Positions 23,085 to 36,600 of a DNA stretch of 64,000 bases are shown piece after piece; position 1 is the stretch's first letter, and each line of letters opens with the position of its first letter. A program made the translations under genes and the position numbers. The notes under the pieces are model-generated. The model was not told the origin of the DNA, ran no database searches, and saw only the letters and a program-made list of their open reading frames with translations. Source of the stretch: Rosellinia necatrix (taxonomy: Eukaryota > Ascomycota > Sordariomycetes > Xylariales > Xylariaceae); contig JAGYVD010000002.1 of NCBI GenBank assembly GCA_021209875.1, forward strand, positions 558,001 to 622,000, written 5' to 3'.

Positions 23085-25108
23085 AATTTTAACTTTTAAT
23101 AAAATTTACGCTTTAACTGTTTTAGCATTAAGTTTATTTTTATTTTTAATAATTATATTACTAGTAATAAAAAACTTGTTTAATAGCAGCGGAAGTAGCT
23201 GGAATAGCAAGATATTTTCTAGCTAAAATTGATAATATTAGAAATTAAAAGCGTTATTTTTTAATATTTTAAAAGATTAACTTAATAAATAAACGTTTAT
23301 ATATAAATAAAAATAAATAATAAAAACAAAATAAAAATAATATTAACTTTTCGGGATAATAATTCTTTTTTAAATGAATAGTTGTTTTTTATAGATATTA
23401 AAAATAAATTTATAAAAATTTATTTTTAGAATTAGATTTAGCTGAATTATGTTCGGGATTTTCAGCAAAAAATTATTAAGATTGTTAATAAAGTTATTAT
23501 ATGAAGGGTTAACTGTGTTTGAAAACTTATTTAATTATTTATAAATATTAAAGTAAATAAATATAAATAAACTTACTGATTAAATTTAAGTTTAAACAAT
23601 TAAATAATATTTTTTAAATATTAGGATAAAGATATAATATTTTGTTAGTTTTAAAATATATAGTTTTAAAACGGGGGTTTAATATAAGACTTAAAACATA
23701 AAGCTTATATGTTTTAATTAAAAAATTATTTGATCGACAGGGAAAATGTTTTTTTAATTTTTTAATATTATTATTAATAGCATTAATTAAATTAAAAAAA
23801 AATTAGATTTTTAGTATTAAATTAGTATAGTTATTGATTAATTTAAAAGTAAAAATAAAAACTTATTAAAAAAAGATTTTGTTGTATTTTATTTTGGCTA
23901 TTAAATTTTTTTAAATCGTTATAAATATATAATAAGAATTTTAGTAATGTTAAATAAACTTTGGCTTGTAATTTTACCGATGGTTTAATAACCATATTAA
24001 ATAAATTGCGTAATTATTTAATAGTATGTTAATGTATTAAATTTAAATATATTTGTTTAAATTTAGTATTTATAGTAAATCGATTAATAAATTTAAAACG
24101 TTTTTTAATTTAATTAATATATTTAATATTTTAACAGTTGAATTTTAACAGGTAGTATTATTCAATAATAAATTAGCTGATTAATTTAATAATTATTTTA
24201 AAATAAAATATATTTAAAGAAAATTTTTGAATATTAAAACTAGGTAAAACCTCATTTTGTTTTCCTTTTTAATGTTTTTAAGAAATAATTCTTTAATTTC
24301 GGTAGTATATTTTATTAAAATGATAATTTATTAAATTTAATTAATTAAGTTTATAAAAAATATTAATAAATAAATATGTAAATAAATAAATAATAAACTT
24401 ATTTAAATATTTGTTATTTTAAACATTATTTATTTAATTAGTAATATAATTACATAAATTTTGGCTTGATTTAAAGTTAAAATATATTGTTTTAATATAT
24501 TTTGAATTATTAAATTAATAATATGTAAAATATAACAAATATTGTTATTCAAGTTTTTATATGTTAAATTTAAATAATTCCGTTTAAAAATTTTGAAAAC
24601 GTTATATTATTTTAAGCGTTATTTTAAGTAATATTATAAATATACTAATGTTTAAATAAATATATGCTTAAAAATATTACTTGAAGTAATAGCTAAATAT
24701 AGTTTTAATATATTTAAAAATAATTAAATATATTTAAACTAGTATAATGGTTAGTTATGTTTTTAAATCCGATTAATTTATAAATTAAATTAAAATGAGC
24801 ATGAATAAAAAAAATAATAACTTTTATAAACGTTGTTTAAAAGTTCGAAGTCTATATATTAAAAATAATAGAAAAGCTCCTATTACTTCTAATATTAGCT
24901 TTTAATTTCTTATTAAAAGTTAATAATATAGTTTAGAAAATTAAATCTAATAAAACTTTAATAGTTTTTAGTTTATAATAAAATCTTTAAAATAATTATT
25001 AATTAATATAAATAATAAAATATTAATAAATAATAAACTTCTGGTTAAAAAAAAAAAAATTTCTTAAAAAAATTTAGAATTAAAAATATTAAACGATAAA
25101 TTATTATT
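23085..25108 (-). pseudogene. hAT transposase remnant, C-terminal dimerisation domain visible
   Basis: On the minus strand 23223-23171 reads ARKYLAIPATSAAIKQVF, close to the signature LA-x-x-YL-x-IPATSA-x-x-ER-V-F-S of the hAT family dimerisation domain. The Glu-Arg to Lys-Gln changes fit G-to-A. Downstream, 23132-23109 reads LNAKTVKA and 23108-23090 ILLK, matching the LS-x-x-T-x-x-AL-x-x-L-x-SW tail. The gene runs leftwards and ends near 23.05 kb. Its upstream part fills 23.3-25.1 kb and possibly 40.2-40.3 kb beyond the gypsy array, but the RNase-H-like catalytic core and any BED zinc finger could not be read. Many stops: inactive. Confidence 0.8.
25104..25108 (+). repeat. Candidate TSD of gypsy G array, left
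   Basis: TTATT before the first G LTR equals the TTATT at 40208-40212 after the last one. The composition makes chance agreement quite possible, but it supports a single original insertion into the hAT that later grew into an array. Confidence 0.45.
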
Positions 25109-25352
25109 TAAGTTACAGATGACTGGTCCTTCCTATAGCGTGCGTGGCACGCGCAGGACATCCGTACACCTGTTGTTAACTAGAGCGCACAGACCAGCTG
25201 TAGCGCACAGACTGGACCTACTTTATATACCTGTACTTAGCTAGAATTTTAATAGGCTAATTTTTTTTACTTATTTTTTTTTTATATAGATTTTTATATA
25301 ATATATTATTTATTGCTAAAGCTTTAACTTTTTATTTATAACTAATATAATA
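25109..25352 (+). repeat. G LTR a (5' LTR of G1)
   Basis: A 244-bp LTR, starting TAAGTTACAGATGACTGG and ending ...atataata (RIP form of gtgcaaca). Its first 110 bp escaped most RIP and keep GC-rich blocks such as tagcgtgcgtggcacgcgc. It contains two gcgcacagac units 18 bp apart (absent as a pair in LTR c). Confidence 0.85.
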
Positions 25353-28300
25353 ATTTATAAATTATAAATGATTTAATTTATTTTTGAGGCATTAAGACTG
25401 CTTTTTTAAATATTTTTTGTTAATTAATTTTAAAATAGCTTTTATTATAAAAGCTAGAAGTAGCTGAAAAAAAGCTAAGATTTTAAAACGCTAAAAAACA
25501 ATTTTGTTTTATATAGCGTTTAAATTTGTTAATTATTTTATCGGCAAAACTTTTAATAATATATATAAAACTAAATATATTTCATTTAGATTTAAAAAAC
25601 CTGTTATAATATAATCTATTATAAAAACTAATATTAGCGCTTAAAAACCGCTAGTAAAACTAGCTTTAAAATTTTATTTATAAATTTAAAAAAGTATTAT
25701 TTAAAAAAACAAGCAAGTTTTTTTTTAAAACCGTTAGTTTATTAATATAATAGTTTATAAGCCTAGCTGTTAAAAATAAACAAACTGTTTTTTTATAAAA
25801 ACTAATTAAAAAAAATTGTTTTAGTTTAACTAAATAATAAAAAACTAATTAATTTTAAAATATTTGTTAAGCTGGCTTAAAGATGATTTATTACTGCTGC
25901 TTTATTGAATAAAATAAAACTTTAAATATATATGCTAATAATATTCTAATAAACAGCAATAAATTATTATTTTTTTATATAATATACTACAAAATAAATA
26001 AAATTGCTTTTAAATAAGCTAAACAATTTAAAGCATATATAATTTAATTAAATAAAAAGGTAAAAAAAACTTAAAAAAAACTTAAAAACTAAACTATAAA
26101 TTAAAAATAATATAAAATTATTTTATTCATTTATAAAAAATTATACTAAAGCTTAATAAAAATTAAACAAGTTATATTAAACTGCTTTTTATAAACTTTT
26201 TTATTTAAACTAAAAAGTTTTAATAACGCTGCTATAAACTACGCTATCATTAAACTTAAAATAATAATTAAAAAATAAAACCGTTTATACGATCTTTTAT
26301 ATAAATTAAATTAGTAAATAGTTAACTTGCTTAATTAAATATAAAACATATTTTTTTTAAAGTTTTTAAAAAAATCTTATAAATTTATTAGAATTTTAAT
26401 AAATAAATTTTATAATAAAACTATAAAAATAAAATTAATTTTAAAGTTTAATATTATAATATAATAAATCGCCTAATAGTTAATATAAACTAGTTTATAA
26501 AGAACTTAATAAAAATAAGTAATATTAAATCTTATTTTATTAAAAAAGATTAAAAATTTAATAGTTTACTTATTAAATAAACATTTTAATATAATTATAA
26601 CATTTAAAATTTTAATATAATATTTATATAACATTTATAAAAATATAAACGTATTAAAAAAATAAAAACTAAATATAAAATATAGAATTTTAATAAATAT
26701 TTTTATTTAAATTTATTTAATTTAAAACAGATTTTATAAAACTTGCTAAAAAACATGTTTTAATAAAACTAAATAAATTTCTTTTTAAAAACAAGTTGTT
26801 TTTATAACTTGCGACTAAAACAATTTTTAAAAATTTTAAAGAATCAGTAGATTTTAACGCGTATATAAAATACTATATAGAAATAGCTTATTATTTATTA
26901 ATTAATAACTAAAAGTGTATTAACGCCTATAAAACAAAAAAAACTTGTAAAAACACGATTTATATTTAATATAACTATATGTTTATAACGCCTGTTAAAA
27001 AATAAATATTTGTTTTATTCAGGTTATTATTAATAAATTAAAACTAAACGTTTAAATTATTAATTAAAAAATAAAACAATTAATTATAAAAATAAATATT
27101 TTTATTACAAATAAAAAAATTATTTTTGAAAATTATTTTTAAAACTTGTTAATTAAATATAACGTAACGCTTGCGTTAAGGCTATTATAAACAAATATAA
27201 ACCAACTTTTCTTATAATATTAAAAAAAAACACTTTTAATATTAAAACAGGAAAAAAATAACTTTAAAACAAATAAACTTTTTTTTAAAGCTAGTATTAC
27301 TGTTGATAAATAAAAATAATATAATAAACAATTATTTAAATAATAAACGTTTATTATATATATATATTTTATATAATAATAAATTATTTTTAACAATTTA
27401 TAACGCATTTAAAAATATAAATGCAGGTGTATATATATGTATAAATATATTTTTTATTAAAAAACTAATAAAACTATTTAATCTACTAATCATAAATAAG
27501 TTTAAGCAACAAGTAATTATTAAATATAACAGAAAATTAGATTAAAAAATTAACACAGCGTTGCAACTAATTTTAAAAATATATAATAAAACTTTTGAAA
27601 ACATCTTTGTTAATATATTAAATATAAACGGCAAAGTTATAAATTAAAAAAAATTGTTTAAACGATATAATATATTATTAAATATAAAACAACAGGTTCT
27701 AATATTTTCTGCTAACTTATTAAAAATTATAAGTTTAATAATATATTAATAATAAATAAAACATTAAAAAAAAGGTGCTACAGAAAGCAATTTTAAAAAT
27801 ATGCTGCTAAAAAAAAAAAAACGACACGACGCGAAATTATTTAAAAAAAATAAAAAAAAACTGAAATAAAACTGCTCCTTCTATATTAAAAACAAGACTG
27901 ATCTTAAAAAAAATTAACAAAAGCGTGTCATTTTTATAAAAATTTAATATTAATGGACTTTACCGTATAAGAAAAAACAGTATAAGCTGGTATAAAAAAA
28001 GACCTAACATTTAAATCGCTATTTTTAATACTACAACGTTTATAACTTTAATAAAAAAAAACTAAAGCGCTAATAAAATGTAAATTATAAGCATTTATTA
28101 AATTAATAAACTAATAAACAAAAAAATTAAAAATAAATAAAAACAAAAAATAAAAACAAAGTAAAATAAAAAGCGTTAGAACTTATATTTTTAAAATTTT
28201 ATAACTTTTTTAACATATTTAGCAAAAAAAAAATCGGACAATTTATTCCCCTACTAACTTTATATAAATTATAAAATAAACTTTATAAAAAATAAATCAG

Positions 28301-31300
28301 CTAAAAACTTAAAATATAGTTTTTTATATAAAATATTGCTTTATAAATTAAAAGCTATGCAAAAATATTTAATCAACAACTTATAAAAAAGTTTTATTAA
28401 ACTTAAAAATATATTATATATATATCGCCTGTATTATTTATAAAAAAGCTAGTAAAAAACTCTGCTTTTATATAAACTATTAAAAACTAAACAAAATTAT
28501 AAAAAAAAACCGGTATTTTTTATTACTTATTAAAAAAACTCTGTTTTATATTTTAAATATTAAAATTTTAATAAAATTAATATAAAACAGGCCTTTTATT
28601 ATATTTATATCTATAAAAATAATAAAAATTTAATTATTTTTATATAAAATATAAAATATATTATAATAAAATAATATTGTTTAAATTAATAAATAGTTTG
28701 TTTATATTTTGAAAATATATTCATAATATATTATTTAATTTTTAAATAATTTTTATAATGTATATATAACATACTTATTTATTTAAACGATTTAAAAATA
28801 TATAAAATATATATAAAAAAGTTTTTAAAAGCTGCATAATATTAGCTTATAAGCTGATTTAAAAAATCAGAGGTTTATATATAACAAACTAAATTTTTAA
28901 GTTATATTATTAATATTAAAAATATACAGGTTAACTTAGCAAAAATTAAAGCTATAATAAATTAAAAAGTTTTAATATAATAAAAGCGTATAATTTTTTA
29001 AAATTTTATAACTTTTATTAAAAGTTTATTAATTAAAATAGTTATATTATAATTTTATAAATTATTTAATATAAAAAACAAAGCTTTTATTTAAATAAGC
29101 AGCCATAATAAAGCTTTTATTAATTAAAAAACTTTAACAACAGCTTTTTATTAAAATATTATTAATATAAGCTATTTATGAAAATTAAAACTAATTTATT
29201 TAACAGAGTTGCAGCAAAAGTATTATTATAACTATATAAAAATAAATAATATTTTATAGTTTATTTTTAAAAATATTATATAATACTAAATTAAATTATA
29301 ATATTTTTAATAAAAAATGCTAATTATAACTATAATATTAAAAAACAAAAGCTAAAATTAACAAGCGGTTAGAAAAACTTTTTTTATAATTATAAACTAT
29401 TAAATATTAAAACATTTTAATATAAAATGATATTTAAATTTAAAACAAGCTAAATAAACAAAACTATTTTTAAAATATAATTTTTAATTATTTTCTGTTT
29501 TAAAAAAATATAATAATTAACGTTTTATTATATAAATAAAAAACTTAATAATATAAAAAGCTAAAAAAAACATAAAATATTTAACGATTTTTTAATTTAT
29601 TACTAATAAAACAAAACAAATATTTTTATAAATAAAAAATATTAAATTTTTATATTAGCTTTAAAAAAATTAAAAATTTTACTAGTTTTTAGCTAGTTAA
29701 TAAAATATTAAAAAAACTAAAAAAATTGAAATAAAATCTATTAATAAAAAGCTGAAAAATAAAAAATAACAGCTTTTAATAATTTAAAAGAAATTAATAA
29801 TAATAAATAAAAAGCTAATAGTCTCCGATTATTTTTATTTAATAACTAGGTTTATTTAAAAATTTATAATTATATATTTACTGCCTATTTAAATAAATAT
29901 AAAAATATTAATAGCTTAAACTAGCTAATAATTATAATACGTATATAGCAAACTATATAAAATATTAACTAGTAAAAATATTTTGTAATAAAATCCCAAG
30001 GTTTTTAAAACTATTATTAATTTTTAACAGTATATAATAATATTTAATAATAAAATTTAAATAAATATTTAAAAATAAGCACAGGTATAATAACAGGTTA
30101 ATTATAATAAACACTTTAAAAAAAACATAAATAATTTAATATGTAATATAAGCTATAATAATTAATGCAGCAAAATATATTATAAAAGCTTATTTAAAAT
30201 ATTTAATATATTTATAATTACAATATTAAATAAAAACTATAATTTATTTTAGATTTTATTAATAAATTATATAAATTAATAAGCATAAAATAAATATTAG
30301 CTTTTATAAAACATTATAAAACTGCTAAATAAATAAAAATAATAAATAAATATTTTAACTAATAATTAAAACTTTATATTAGCTATTATTAAAACAATTA
30401 GTCGGAATAAATATTAATAATAAACTATATTTAAATATTATTACTTTATAAATTTATAAAATTATAACTATATAAAATAAAAATAAAATTTTAATATTTT
30501 TAATGTAAACTAAAAAATAAAACAGCTATAAAAAACTAAAAAACTACTAGTTAAAAAAAAACATTTAAAATAAAAACTTAAAACAAAGCATTAAAAATAA
30601 TTTATTTTATAAACTTAGATATAAATAATAAAACAAGCTAACAATAAACAATAAAACTTTAATTTTCATATGAAAAGCTATATATTAATATTAAAAAATT
30701 AATTATACAAAACAGAACGTCCGTTTAATAAAATCAACTATTTTATAATATAATAAATATTGAAAATAATTAATAAAAATAAAAATATGTTTATTTTAAA
30801 AATATTATTTAATTAAAATTAATAAACTAAGATTATATTAACTAATTATAATTATATTTAAATAATTTATTATTAAAACAAAAACTAAAACGTAAACAAA
30901 AAATAGTTAAACTATAAAAAAAAATTTATTATAAAAAAATTAAAGCTTTAAAAACATATTATAAAAACTATAATATTAAATTAATTAAAAAATTAAAATA
31001 TTTTTAATAAATAATATTTAGCTGAAAATTTTGAAAATAATATAAAATTATTAAAAAAGTTTATAATATAAATCTAAAAGCAGCAAAACTTCTAATAAAA
31101 TTAAATAATTAGTTATAAGCTGCAAAAAAAAACAAGTTTAATATAATATATAAAAATAATAATAAAGCTGTATAAAAAAATATAATAAAATAAAAACAAA
31201 AATAAACATAAACTAAAACAAACGTAAAAACAAATAATATAATATAAAAAAACTTATTTAATAACTTAATAATATAAAAGCTTAAAAAATATTATATAAA

Positions 31301-31404
31301 TAAATACTTAAAAGGATTTTTTTTAATTAAAAAACACTGTATAAAAGTTGCACGTTTAAAACCTAAATATATTTTATAAACAAGCTATTTTTTTTCACAA
31401 AAAA
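25353..31404 (+). pseudogene. Gypsy G1 gag-pol interior
   Basis: About 6.05 kb, colinear with G2 (33685-39963). RT remnants run from about 28460 (FCVDYRKLN block, then KDRYPL..IKETL) to the catalytic box near 28762-28785, which reads VYITYLF where G2 has AYINNVF, so both catalytic Asp are lost. Integrase lies at about 29900-30500, with the zinc-binding and NFK (from DFK) blocks readable by comparison with G2. The 5' third should be gag but no zinc knuckle is legible. Stops occur in all frames. Confidence 0.75.
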
Positions 31405-31549
31405 TAATTATAAATAACTAGTTTTTTCTATAACCTATATAGCACGCATAGAACATTCGTACATTTGTTACTAACTGGAGCGCATAGACCAGCTGTAGCG
31501 TATAAACTGGACCTACCTTACACACTTGCACTTAGCTAGAATTCTAATA
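31405..31549 (+). repeat. G LTR b (3' LTR of G1), truncated
   Basis: Starts TAATTATAAATAACTAG, the RIP form of the LTR start, and follows the LTR as far as gaattctaatagg, where it is cut off by the start of LTR c (agttacggatgactgg). About 100 bp of the 3' end are missing, pointing to a recombination or insertion junction at 31549/31550. Confidence 0.75.
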
Positions 31550-31781
31550 GGAGTTACGGATGACTGGTCCTTCCTGTAGCGTGCGTGGCACGCGCGGGAC
31601 ATCCGTACACCTGTTGCCAGCTGGAGCGCACAGACTGGACCCACCCCACACACCTGCACTTAGCCAGAATTCTAGTGGGCTAATTCCTCCCACTTACTCT
31701 TTCTTTTTTTATCTGTAGATTTTTGTATAATATATTACTTATTGCTGGAGCTTTGATTTTTTATTTATGACTGGTGCAACA
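31550..31781 (+). repeat. G LTR c, least mutated copy
   Basis: Nearly RIP-free: agttacggatgactgg...gactggtgcaaca with intact GC blocks (ctgccccac-like ccaccccacacacctgcac). It is 232 bp because one 18-bp gcgcacagac unit is deleted. It gives the best view of the ancestral LTR. Confidence 0.85.
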
Positions 31782-31889
31782 ATAGGCTAATTCCTTTTAT
31801 TTACTTTTTTTTTTTTTTATTTATAGATTTTTATATAATATATTATTTATTGCTGGAGCTTTAATTTTTTATTTGTAACTAATGCAACA
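31782..31889 (+). repeat. Partial G LTR (3' 108 bp) after LTR c
   Basis: Begins ataggctaattcc and repeats the last 108 bp of the LTR, ending atgcaaca. The same partial copy follows LTR d (32733-32838), so it arose before the 950-bp unit was duplicated. Confidence 0.75.
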
Positions 31890-32488
31890 ATTTATAATAA
31901 AATTTAAAATTTTATTATTAATAATATTTTAACGTTTATATTAAAAATAATATTATTTTAAAATTGTTTTAAGTTTATAAGTAAAAAAACTTAAAAGGTT
32001 TTTATAATTTAATTTTTATTTTAAAATTAGTAAATATTTAAATAAATAAATAATAAATAAATAACTGATTTTTTTTTTTTTTTTTTGTTATATATAATAT
32101 ATAAATATTTAATTTTATAATGCTTTATAAAATTTAAAAATTAAAACTTTTAAATTTTAACTGTTTTTAAATAAAATAATTAAAAAATTAGTTAATAAGT
32201 TTAAAAATAAATAAATATTTAGTATATTAAACTAATATATACTGTTTTTTTAAAATTTATAAGTAATAAAGTTTAAATAAATAAACTTTTTTATTATATA
32301 AATAGTAGATTTTTATTATTTAATTTAAAAACTTTTTATTATAATTTTTAAATTATTTAAACGTTTAGTATTATTTTTAAATTTAAAATTGTTATTTAAT
32401 ATATTAATTAAGTTAATATTAAAATTAATTAAAATATTTAAATAAACGTTAATTAAATCGGTTTTATAATATAAAAATCTATTATTAT
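31890..32488 (+). repeat. 600-bp AT spacer, first copy
   Basis: Homologous along its length to 32839-33440 (aatttaaaattttattatt..., an aaataaataaataa run, then tttttttttt and the tcggttttataatataaaaa end). Made almost wholly of A and T, without a reading frame. Not similar to the G interiors beyond the first few bases, and no polypurine tract precedes the next LTR, so it is not simply a deleted G interior. Confidence 0.7.
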
Positions 32489-32732
32489 TAGTTATAGATA
32501 ATTAGTTAGCTAATATATATAGCACGGACTAATATTTATATATTTGTTGCTAACTAGTACGTATAGACCAGCTGTAGTATATAAACTAGACCTATTTTAT
32601 ACACCTGTATTAAGCTAGAATTCTAGTGGGCTAATTCTTTCTACTTATTTTTTCGTTTTTTATCTATAGATTTTTATACAATATATCACTTATTGCTGGA
32701 GCTTTGACTTTTTATTTATAACTGGTGCAACA
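32489..32732 (+). repeat. G LTR d
   Basis: A 244-bp LTR, start TAGTTATAGATAATTAG and end aactggtgcaaca. Heavily RIP-mutated in the first half, lightly in the second. Followed by a partial LTR (32733-32838). Confidence 0.8.
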
Positions 32733-32838
32733 ATAGGTTAATTCCTTTTATTTATTTTTTTTTTTTTTATTTATAGATTTTTATATAATATATTATTTAT
32801 TGCTGGAGCTTTAACTTTTATTTATAACTAGTGTAACA
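32733..32838 (+). repeat. Partial G LTR after LTR d
   Basis: Same breakpoint (ataggttaattcc) as the partial copy at 31782-31889, ending gtgtaaca. Shows that LTR, partial LTR and spacer were duplicated together as one unit of about 950 bp. Confidence 0.75.
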
Positions 32839-33440
32839 ATTTAAAATAAAATTTAAAATTTTATTATTAATAATATTTTTAACGTTTATATTAAAAATAA
32901 TATTATTTTAAAGTTGTTTTAAGTTTATAAATAAAAAAACTTAAAAGTTTTTATAATTTAATTTTTATTTTAAAATTAATAAATATTTAAATAAATAAAT
33001 AATAAATAAATAACTGATTTTTTTTTTGCTTTTTTGTTATATATAATATATAAATATTTAATTTTATAATATTTTATAAAATTTAAAAATTAAAACTTTT
33101 AAATTTTAACTGTTTTTAAATAAAAACAATTAAAAAAATTAGTTAATAAGTTTAAAAATAAATAAATATTTAATATATTAAACTAATATATATTGTTTTT
33201 TTAAAATTTATAAATAATAAAGTTTAAATAAATAAACTTTTTTATTATATAAATAGTAAATTTTTATTATTTAATTTAAAAACTTTTTATTATAATTTTT
33301 AAATTATTTAAACGTTTAGTATTATTTTTAGATTTAAAATTATTATATAATATATTAATTAAGTCGGTATTAAAATTAATTAAAATATTTAAATAAACGT
33401 TAATTAAATCGGTTTTATAATATAAAAAATCTATTATTAT
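32839..33440 (+). repeat. 600-bp AT spacer, second copy
   Basis: Second copy of the 31890-32488 spacer with a few single-base indels and transitions. Ends with the same ctattattat directly before an LTR start as the first copy does. Confidence 0.7.
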
Positions 33441-33684
33441 TAGTCATAGATAACTAGTTAGCTAATATATATAGCACGGACTAGTATTTATATATTTGTT
33501 GCTAACTAATGCGTATAGACCAGCTGTAGTATATAAACTAGACCTATTTTACACACCTGCATTTAGCTAGAATTTTAGTAGGCTAATTCTTTTTACTTAT
33601 TTTTTTTTTTTTTATTTATAGATTTTTATATAATATATTATTTATTACTAAAGCTTTAACTTTTTATTTATAATTAGTATAATA
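33441..33684 (+). repeat. G LTR e (5' LTR of G2)
   Basis: 244 bp, start TAGTCATAGATAACTAG, end gtataata. Equal in length to LTR f at the other end of G2. Confidence 0.85.
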
Positions 33685-36600
33685 ATTTATAGATTATTTT
33701 ATTTTAAAGCATTAAAACTGCTTTTTTAAATATTTTTTATATAAAAACAACGATATAGTATCGACTTTTACTGCTGGCGGTGCTTGTAAACGTGTTAAAA
33801 ACTTGGTACGTTAAAACGTTATTTTGTTATATAAAGTTTTTGAGTCCTTGGCGTACTTTGTTAAAAAAACTTTTAGTAATATATTTAAAACTAAATGTGT
33901 TTGGGTTATTTTTATAAAAAACCTAGTATAATATACTTGATTATTAAAGCTAGTATTAAAACTAAAGCTATATAAAACTTATTGTTTAATTTTGCTTAAG
34001 AATTTTATTTATAAGTTAAAACCTTAGATTTTTAAGCCGCTTTATATAATAAGACTTATAAGTTTTTTTATAAAACGGTCGGTATTTTAGTATAGAATTT
34101 TGCTATAATTGCTATAAAAAGCAACCGACAGGCTTTTTTTTAGAAATTTATTATAAAAGAGGGCAATTTTGTTTAGCCCGACTTTAACGGATTTGTTAAC
34201 GTAGAATTATTTGTAAACTTTGCATAGATTTTTTTTAATTTTACTATTTTTTTTAATAAAATAAAAATTAAAATATATATGCTGATAGCTTTTTAATAAA
34301 TAACAACCGATTATTATTTTATTATATATTATATTGCCAGACAAATAAAAACCGTTATAAAATAAGTTATAAAATTTAGCGCTTATGCTATAAAATATAA
34401 AGAAGCGTTTAATAAAAAGTAAAAACAACTTAAAAATATTAAAGCGGAGCTAATAATAACTTAAAAATAACTGTTTAATGTTTAAAAAAGCTTTATTAAA
34501 GTATAACAAGAATTAAATAAATTATATAAACAGAACAAAAAATATAAACTTTTTATATTTAAACTATTTAAAAGCTAAAATAATAACGTAGCTATAAATT
34601 ATATTATAGCTAAATTAAAAATTATAATAATTGATTGCGACCGTATTTAGAACTTATTAAATAAATTTAATTAATAAATAATTAATTTGTTAGGTCGTAT
34701 AAAAAGAATATCTGCTTTTAGAATTTCGGAAAGAAGAATATAAAAATCGATTAAAATATTTATGAATAAGTTTTATAATAACGCTTTAAAAAATAAAATA
34801 AAATTTAAAATATAATATCGAAATATAACCAACCGTTTTAAAATAAACGTGGATTAGTTTGCTAGTAATAACGTAAAAATAAGCGATATTAAGTCTTATT
34901 TTATTAAAAAATATTTAAAGATTTAGTTTTATATTTATTTAATAAATATTTAAATATAATTATAACTTTAAAAATTTAATATAATATTTATATAATATTT
35001 ATAAAAATATAAACGCTTTAAAAAAATAAAGTTGATTATAAAGCTTTAAATTTTAATAAGTATATGTTTGTTAGATTTATATAGTTTAAAACAGATTTTA
35101 TACGTTTTGTTAAAAAAACACGCTTTAATAAAGCTAAATAGAAAAAAGAATTTAAAAATAAGCTGTTATTTTATATAGCTATTAAAACTATTTTTAAATA
35201 TTTAAAAAATATTATAGATTTTAACGTTTATATAAAATATTATATTTAAATAGCTTATTATTTGTTTATAAATAATTAAAAATAAAGTAAAGCTTATAAA
35301 ATAAAAAATAACTTATAAGATATAATATATATTTGTTGCGCTAGACCTTTTTTAGTTATAATAACGCGATTAATTTTACTAGTAAACATGTTTATAAAAA
35401 AAATTAAAACTCTGACTTATAATAAAAAAAATAAAATAATTAATTGCTAAAAGCAAGTGTTTTTAATATAAATAAAAAAAACATGTTATTAAAAACTGTT
35501 TTATAAAAGCTATAAATTAGGTTTAACGTAATATTTATATAAATATAATTATAAATAAGTTTAAACTAGCTTTTTAAGATTAAAAAACGTAACAAAAAGA
35601 TAAAAAATAACTTTAAAAAATAAATTTTTTTTAAAAATAGTGTTATTGCGTAAAAACAAAAAGACTTAATAAATAATTACTTAAGTAAAGAATTTTTATT
35701 ATATATTTATATTTTATATAATAACGGACTATTATTTATAATTTCTAACGTATTTAATAACACAGGAGCCGGTATATATATAAATATAAATATATTTTTG
35801 CTGAAAAGATCGTAAAGCTATTAAATTTACTTGTTAAAAATAAGTTTAGATTTAGACTAGTAATTAAGTATAACAAAAAGTTGGATTAAAAAATTAATTA
35901 TATTTTATGCCTGACTTTAAAAATATATAAAAAAATATTTAAAAATATATTTGTTAATATTTTAAACATAGAACAAAAAGTAGTATTAAAAAAAATAGTT
36001 TAAACAGTATAATATATTATTTAATATTAGACGGCATATATTAATTTTTTTATTTTATCTGCTAAAAAATTATAAATGTTATTATATATTAGTTATAAAT
36101 AAAGCTAGAACATGGTTATAACATTTAAAATATTAAATAAATGTTAAACAAAAAAACAAAAATATTAACTTTAAAAATGCCTGTTAAAAAGACTAAAAGA
36201 AAAAAGCTAAAAAAAGCTTTTGTAAAAAAGTACTAGTAGCAAGAATAAAAATTATAAAAAGACCTGACCTTATATTGAAAAATATAAAAAAAATAAATTA
36301 AAACTTAAAAAATATACTTTTATTTAATAAACTTTTAAAGCTTTAAACCAGAAGAAAAAATATACTAGATAAAAAACAATCTATATTTTTAAATTAAAAA
36401 TCAGATGTTTTTAAATATTATTAAATAAAAAAAAACAGAATAAGTTGGTATAAAAAAAGACTAAATATTTAAATTGCTATTTTTAGCGCTGTTGCTTTTA
36501 AAACGTTAATATATAAAAATAAAACTAATAATTAAATATAAATTATTAATATTTATTAAATTAATAAGTTAATCGACTAAAAAAAGATAAAAGGACTAAA

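Noticed and set aside
34207..34428. 73-residue minus-strand open frame
   Set aside because: It overlaps the gag region of plus-strand gypsy G2 in antisense.
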